Below are positions 58,301-64,000 of a DNA stretch of 64,000 nt, one piece after another. Numbering within the stretch: position 1 is the first letter of the stretch; each line of letters starts with the position of its first letter. The notes below the pieces were generated by a model that had not been told where the DNA came from, did no database searches, and saw nothing but the letters and a program-made list of their open reading frames with translations. The stretch is from Sanderia malayensis (lineage: Eukaryota > Cnidaria > Scyphozoa > Semaeostomeae > Pelagiidae): assembly GCA_013076295.1 (NCBI GenBank), contig RQOL01000616.1, positions 3,562,392 through 3,626,391 of the forward strand, in the 5' to 3' direction. The translations under genes and the position numbers were made by a program.

Positions 58301-61300
58301 TTTATATCGGCATATGTGCTTGTAATGGTGACGTCTGCTCTGACAAGGTCAAACAGATTCCCAGAGATTGAAAATTCATATCCATCGTCCGAAATGTCAA
58401 TGTTAGCTCCAACAGATATTCCAAGAACTGTCACAAAAGCTTTGATTTTGATTTTAACACCAGCAGCAGAGATCTGGCCAAGGAACATGGGTCCTTTTTC
58501 CGGCTCGTTCTTCGACCTCTGCAATGCTATCAAACCACCGGCAATATTAATGGGCAACATCTCAACCTGCAACTTAAGCTTTGGCTTCGGTGCGTACGCA
58601 ATTGCGCAGTCCAAGTACAAATTGGAACCGAGAATTCGAATCTTTCCTTGAAGTCTGAAGCCATTTTCAATCTTTGTCTTGAGCACACTCAGTTCTTTAC
58701 CTGGAACGGTCAAAGTCAAATAAAGAATTTAAAAAAAGTTAATGAACTTTGATCTGCTTATAAGAAGTGAAGTTCAAGCAAAAGTTAAGTTAAGCAAAAG
58801 TATAAGTATGCAGGTGCCAGCGTAAGATAGGAAGGATGTCAATTAAAGAGGATAAATCAAACAAATGAACATATCAACTCCATATGATCTCAAGGAAAAA
58901 CCGATGCAAAAAATACCTCTAGGAGAAGCAGTAAAAGACACCATAACTGCTTCGGGGAAACCAGATTCCATTAATACTTTGGGCAATTTAATATTCAAGT
59001 CGAATGCTTTTGAGATTGCATCAAGTGTAAATTTGTTTATTTTTGCGTAGAAATAAGTATCCTGCGGTTTAATTGGATCGATTCCCATTGCTGCTTGTGC
59101 TAAAATTTGATTTCCTGCTTCTACCTGTCCTTTTCTTGACAACTGAGATCCTGGTGCTGGCGGTGGTGATGATTTTGAGACACCAAGTCTCAGTTCCCCT
59201 TCCAAATCTGTTGCGACGCGTCAAAGATATTGCATAAGATAACTACAAGATATCCCCTAAAAGCATCCACCATTGCTCCACACCACATAAACAGAAAGTC
59301 ATTAAGCAAATGCGTCATTACGAAGACTACTTACTTAGTGCTGGCATTGGATTACCAGGCATTATACCGATACTGATTGCAAGGTTACCAAATGAGAGGT
59401 ATTTTATACCGAAAGCATTTTCGTAAATACCGATCATTTTCGCAGATAACTCAAGGGAGCCTGCACCTCCAATTCCAATTGTCCCTAAAAGGTAAAAAAG
59501 GTAACTACAAGGATTTGTTTTAATGTGTATAAAGTTCAACGTTCAAGTTCCATGGCTCTCAGGTTCGAAGCAAGGTGTCTTCACTTGTCCTAGTTAGATA
59601 AAGATAATAGAGGGGGGGGGGAATGGAGTGGACCAATTCCCAACGCTGGATCGATCAAGTCAATCAAGATCAACTGGGTTTAAAACAAAGATTCAAATGT
59701 AGTTATGTTAGAATCTTTATCTAGAGATGTTTATCAAAAACCAGACCTTGAAACTCCAGTTTTGGATTGATCACGTTCAATTTAATCTGGAAATAAACCT
59801 TTGTTTCTGATCCAACTTTAATAACAAGAGACACCGCCGGGATGACAGCATTCTCTCCAATCCTCCAATTTCCATTGTAGCTCGCACGAAGTTGGAGCCT
59901 AGCCGGAGTGACTTCTCCTTCAATAACAAAGACTCGTCCTCTCGTTTCGTTCCTCGTCACATTTTTACTGATCTCACAAATCTGATCACCTTTACAATCT
60001 TTTGGTATCTTGAATTCCCCTCTGAACAACACCCCTGTAAATCAATGACATTCATTACACACAAAGACTTTTATGGACCAGGATTGGCCTCTCTCAATAA
60101 CACACAAACCCCTCTATTCAAGAAGGATAGACTCACAAAAATCAATGCTACAAGCCAATCTTTTGGTAGATTACCTTTTTTAATAGGGACATCCTTCAGG
60201 CCAGGGTTGGAAAACTTGAGGTCCTTTTTGTCTGGTGAGGCATCTGTTGAACTCATTACAATGGCTAAAAAGTGGTATTAATTCATTTGAAAGTAATACA
60301 CGTCTTGCAGCCCAAATATCATAAATATTCTACGCAAAGCTCTCCTCCGTGGCCTTACCAACTTTTAACTCGGCAAGCCAAGTAATTCCAGCCAATTTTT
60401 TCTTGAAAACCTTGTCGACGATTTCATCCAAACGAATCTTATTGATGACAATACCAAATGCCATAACTGAAGTCCCTTTATCAATATACGTTATGCCATC
60501 TACTTCAATGCCATCCCAATCAAATAGGATAGCAGTACCAGCAACACTGAACACAAATCAAAGAATATGTGATACGTTGAAAAGCAGAAACATAGATGTA
60601 AACATCAAAGATAAATAAATTCTTGCATTAACACTCACTTTAGATAGAAAGTATCACCAAATTTTGCCTTAATCTTAACATCTTTCACTCCAAAATTCAA
60701 AAACTCTATTTTCTTCAATGTCTCCTCACTGATGAATTTGGTGCCCAATGCTTTCATAAGTTGTCCGGTGCTTATCATGCTGATGGATCCTTCGAACTCA
60801 TATTTATTTTCTCCTTCCTTTGACAACTTGGTCTTAAGAGTAACTTCTTCAAATAATGTTTGAATCGACGAAAAAGAGAACTCCCAAGGACTGTTTTCAT
60901 CTTTGCGAGTGACCTTTAATGAAACGTTGTACAACGACAGAATCCCTCCAAGTTTCAGAGGCCCAGGAGCAAAAACATCGATTGTGAACGCCATCGTCTT
61001 GTAATCAAAAGAGAAGTCTTTCACTGTAACCATAGGAGGACCATCGCAGTTCAACCACTTCGGAAGGAATTCCTTCAATTTAGGGGCAAAAGCTTTTAGC
61101 ATTTTCAACAAATCGGTTTTCCACGTATCAGGAAACTTGAACTGCAACCCATTTTCGTCAATAATTACTTTCAGGAACAGGGTAGCTGGCAGATAATCTG
61201 CTTTTAAATCAGGAGCCATTTGCTTGAAAACTTCCTTGACTGGAATATCCATCTTCAATTTTGTGCCTTTTGATATGGTCTTGTCGCCACTCGCATACTG

Positions 61301-62626
61301 CCCGACTGCTTCTGCTAGTTCTTCATTTTTGATTGCAACGAAATCTTTATTCGAAATCTCCAAGGCGAAATTCAATGTTATATCTTTCAGCAGAGGAACT
61401 TTCATAAGGGGTTTTCCAGTAAGATTCGACAACAATTTAGCTGGTGAAAATAAGTTGATTTTGACAAGCAGCGCAAGTTTGACATGATCATCTTCAGGCT
61501 TCTGCACTACAGCAAAAAAACTACCACCTTGGTAGGAAGCACCTTGAGGCTCTCCAGACAATACGACTTCGTAGAAGCCTTTCGGGTCGTAAACACCAGA
61601 AACGGTTAGGTTCTTTATGCTTAGTCCAATAACTTTATCAACGACCGCTGTATCTGACTTCGGTGGTGCAACTGGCTTCTTTGAAAAAATCGTCAAAAAA
61701 ACAGGAATAGCGAGTTCGTCGATTTTAAAAGAAAACTTGATGTCTGTCTCTTGCACTTTCTTTTTTAATGAAACAGTAATATTCTGGCCGGCAATCGTAA
61801 GCGTGCCAGCAATGTCCAGCTTTAGGAGTTCCCAATCCACAGCCCCGGTTTTATAATTGATCATCAGGTCCAATGCAACACCTTCAAGAGAGAGCTTGTC
61901 AGGAATCAAGTCCAGTTTTTCGCGGGCTTCTGTCTTCAGCATGAGTGTCGAATTACACTTGTCGACTTCGACAAGCTTAAGATCAAATTTATCTGGCAAA
62001 ATGAAAGTGTTCGACTTCTCTGAAATGTTGTTCTTTGGCAGGAAATGATCGAGAATGCTTCCAAGGGGTATTGTGCCATTGCAAGTATCGTTGCTTGGTT
62101 GCAGAGTTAGCTTGCATTCGTCAGATGTCGTCAACTTCACTTTGCACTCTCCAATTTTGAATTCCACCCCGGTTTCTTTTGAATTCACAAGCACATTCAG
62201 AGCTGGCAGGCTGGGGAAACCTCCTGAATAACAACAAGATTATATAATTCAGAGCTTCATCGAACATGCAAGCATACTTTTATCTATGAACATCCATTTT
62301 AAATAACACATTGTTCGCAAAAAGAACAAAAACAATCTGTTTCAGACAACATCGGTTTGGACATCGTTATGCAAAATTAGTAATTATAAAAAATTCTACA
62401 GCGTTAAACAGATCTGTTGAAATTCTCTTTGAACTCCCTTCAAAGATAGATGATTAAACGTACCTCTTTTATCAGCAAAGTCCTCAGCGTAAGGTTGCTG
62501 GAGTTGATGATGAGTATGCCCATGATGATGATGATGATGATGATGTTCATGATGAAAAGTTCCTTCGATGTGGGACAAAAAGCCCAAGACGGCAGCTATC
62601 AATATCAACACTGTCTTCAGAGCCAT
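55322..62626 (-). CDS. unrecognised large secreted protein with His-rich N-terminus
   Basis: I do not recognise this family. Sixteen minus-strand exons join in frame to 1669 residues: 62626-62464, 62223-60639, 60546-60359, 60264-60175, 60034-59747, 59484-59335, 59207-58917, 58700-58285, 58196-57926, 57834-57656, 57551-56834, 56736-56557, 56407-56339, 56268-56212, 55978-55746, 55453-55322. The protein has a signal peptide (MALKTVLILIAAVLGFLSHI), then a histidine cluster (HHEHHHHHHHHGHTHH), a possible KR cleavage site, and about 900 residues of alternating hydrophobic and charged strands without a membrane helix, suggesting repeated beta modules. A coiled-coil-like Lys/Glu/Ala segment (exon 9), a small Cys-rich segment (exon 10; CIGGPDWDPKC, CTVWNDCKF) and a helical C-terminal part (exons 11-16) follow. 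The phase agreement over 15 introns is strong evidence that it is real. Function is unknown; a matrix or metal-binding role is only a guess. An upstream in-frame ATG could add 12 residues. Confidence 0.82.
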
Positions 62627-63383
62627 ATCAGTGCAACTATTGCAACCTGTAAACAACAAAAGTACCTGTGAAGTGCACGAATGTACATAATTGTTATTTC
62701 AGAAACGCTGGGATTTTGACAACTGAACTCCCTAAGATTTTGAAGTGTAATTATTAGGAAATAAACTCGAGAGGATAAACTATTCCTAGTGCAAAACACT
62801 ATATCGTTATCATTGCATCAAAAGTAACAATCAGCCATTTTTTATTATAGAAAGCTGCACTGTTCAACAATGAATAATAAAGAGCTTCTTGCTCCAAAAA
62901 AGAAACTAACGCCTTAAATAGAGAAAGAAAAAACATAATGTTTCGTCAAATTTGTCACAAAAGACACAAAAATAAGACAAAATGTGAAGCAACTTACCGA
63001 GACAAGAAATCTGATATATGTGTGGTGAGGACACTCATGTGGCAGAAGATTAGAAAGAAAGCTGGTAAGTTTACATCTTCAATGAATAAGATCACATGCT
63101 GAAGGCAAGTTATTTTTAACAAAATCATTGGTTGTTATATAATCATGTTTGGGATAACTTTCAATGACCACTTTATTTTTGCAGGAAAGTACATGAACAT
63201 GAAAAGAATAAATTTAAAGCTCAGTCATGCATTACTCAGCCATGTTGCATTCATAAATTTTCAATTACAGAACAGTCTAGTCACTGCTAAACTGCTTAAC
63301 TTTTAATGTGTATCTTAAAAAAATCATGTACTGGCACGTAGTGCCATTGCGTAGCCCAAATCAGAGAAAGCCATACCATTTCC
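62627..63383. other. intergenic region between tandem copies of the large secreted-protein gene
   Basis: It contains the presumed promoter of the gene to its left and the 3' flank of the partial copy to its right. From about 63260 the sequence matches 55200 onwards. No other gene is seen. Confidence 0.5.
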
Positions 63384-64000
63384 TCACTTCTTCACCATTG
63401 TCTGCCTGCACGAGGTAGCCAGGGAAGAAATGTCAGCAAGTTTAGAGAAAAGATCTTTGATCTTTGGTGCAGCTCCAGAAATTGATTGTTCATCGTTCAT
63501 CACTCTCTTAATATCCTAAAACAGTAGAACAGACTTTCATTGCATATTCCGTTCACATTAAAAGCAAACTGTTGTATATGAATGCTTTAGCATTTTAGCA
63601 CAACATATGTATAACATATGTATAATTAGCATATTTAGCATAATATATGCGTTGCATATGCATATTCATGAAACTAGTCTTTCAGTATTTCAAAAAGGCA
63701 CTTGCTAACGAATGTAAACATTCTTAAATTCAATGTGAAGCTTTGACGATCTTTCAGGACTCAAGCAGCTTCTTCAAAATTAGAAGTAAACATCATATAT
63801 AAATACCTTTGAAAATGATTGAAGCATCTGTGCATTTCTATCGCTGTCTACAGATGTTGGCATTTGCATTCTTTTGCTTGCATCGGCACCAGACCTGCCT
63901 AACTCATCTAGATATTTAGTAAATGGCAGGCCAGTTGTTTCTATGTAATTAGCATCAAGCTGTCGTTTCCAAAACTTCATTGCATCTTTGTCTTGCTTGT
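63384..64000 (-). CDS. large secreted-protein gene, second tandem copy (3' end only, runs off window)
   Basis: The last two exons of the gene at 55322-62626 are repeated: final exon 63515-63384 (44 codons including stop) and the preceding exon from 63807 to the window edge. Intron and 3' flank are conserved too, including an AT-rich stretch with ATGTATAACATATG near 63605 that matches 55550. The visible protein is nearly identical, with a Val-Thr to Gly-Arg change before SGADASKRM. The frame is open as far as can be seen. The rest of the gene must lie to the right of the window. Confidence 0.85.

Overview
The window is animal nuclear DNA. Genes are AT-rich, split by many short introns (mostly about 80-400 bp, GT-AG with several GC-AG), and the proteins are metazoan: secreted alpha-carbonic anhydrases, a PDGF/VEGF cystine-knot factor with collagen stretches, and IL-17-receptor-like proteins with SEFIR domains. 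Gene content and compact introns suggest an early-branching marine animal. A sponge is somewhat favoured over a cnidarian by intron size, but the species cannot be named from the sequence.

Layout. (1) 0.8-11.2 kb: two tandem phosphoglycerate kinase (PGK) genes of 12 exons each, separated by a 4 x ~185-bp tandem repeat, a tRNA-derived SINE-like piece and a LINE reverse-transcriptase fragment. Copy 1 is an open frame with changed substrate-site residues. Copy 2 has normal residues but a 1-bp frameshift. As assembled, neither encodes an ordinary enzyme. (2) 11.9-41.7 kb: a tandem array of seven alpha-carbonic anhydrase copies, called A to G here. B, C and D lie in three almost identical 5.33-kb units, each also carrying the last exons of a headless, opposite-strand PDGF/VEGF-like gene. 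E is a 5'-truncated copy of A. F is a pseudogene with a lost start, a lost splice donor and a MITE in its last exon. G is intact. (3) 42.2-44.9 kb: the only complete copy of the collagen-PDGF/VEGF gene, facing carbonic anhydrase G tail to tail. (4) 45.7-55.0 kb: a head-to-head pair of IL-17-receptor-like genes. (5) 55.3-62.6 kb: a 16-exon gene for an unrecognised secreted protein of about 1669 residues with a His-rich N-terminus, followed at the right edge by the 3' end of a second tandem copy.

How the genes relate. The carbonic anhydrases have signal peptides, a conserved cysteine pair, a mucin-like Thr/Pro stalk and all three zinc-ligand histidines, so they are secreted or matrix CO2/bicarbonate enzymes or their non-catalytic relatives. 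Their repeated association with a matrix-like PDGF/VEGF ligand, and the nearby large secreted protein, would fit an extracellular-matrix or biomineralisation locus, but that is inference. Exon models were made by hand from splice sites and reading phase. Every complete gene model given here closes in frame, except where a lesion is stated.
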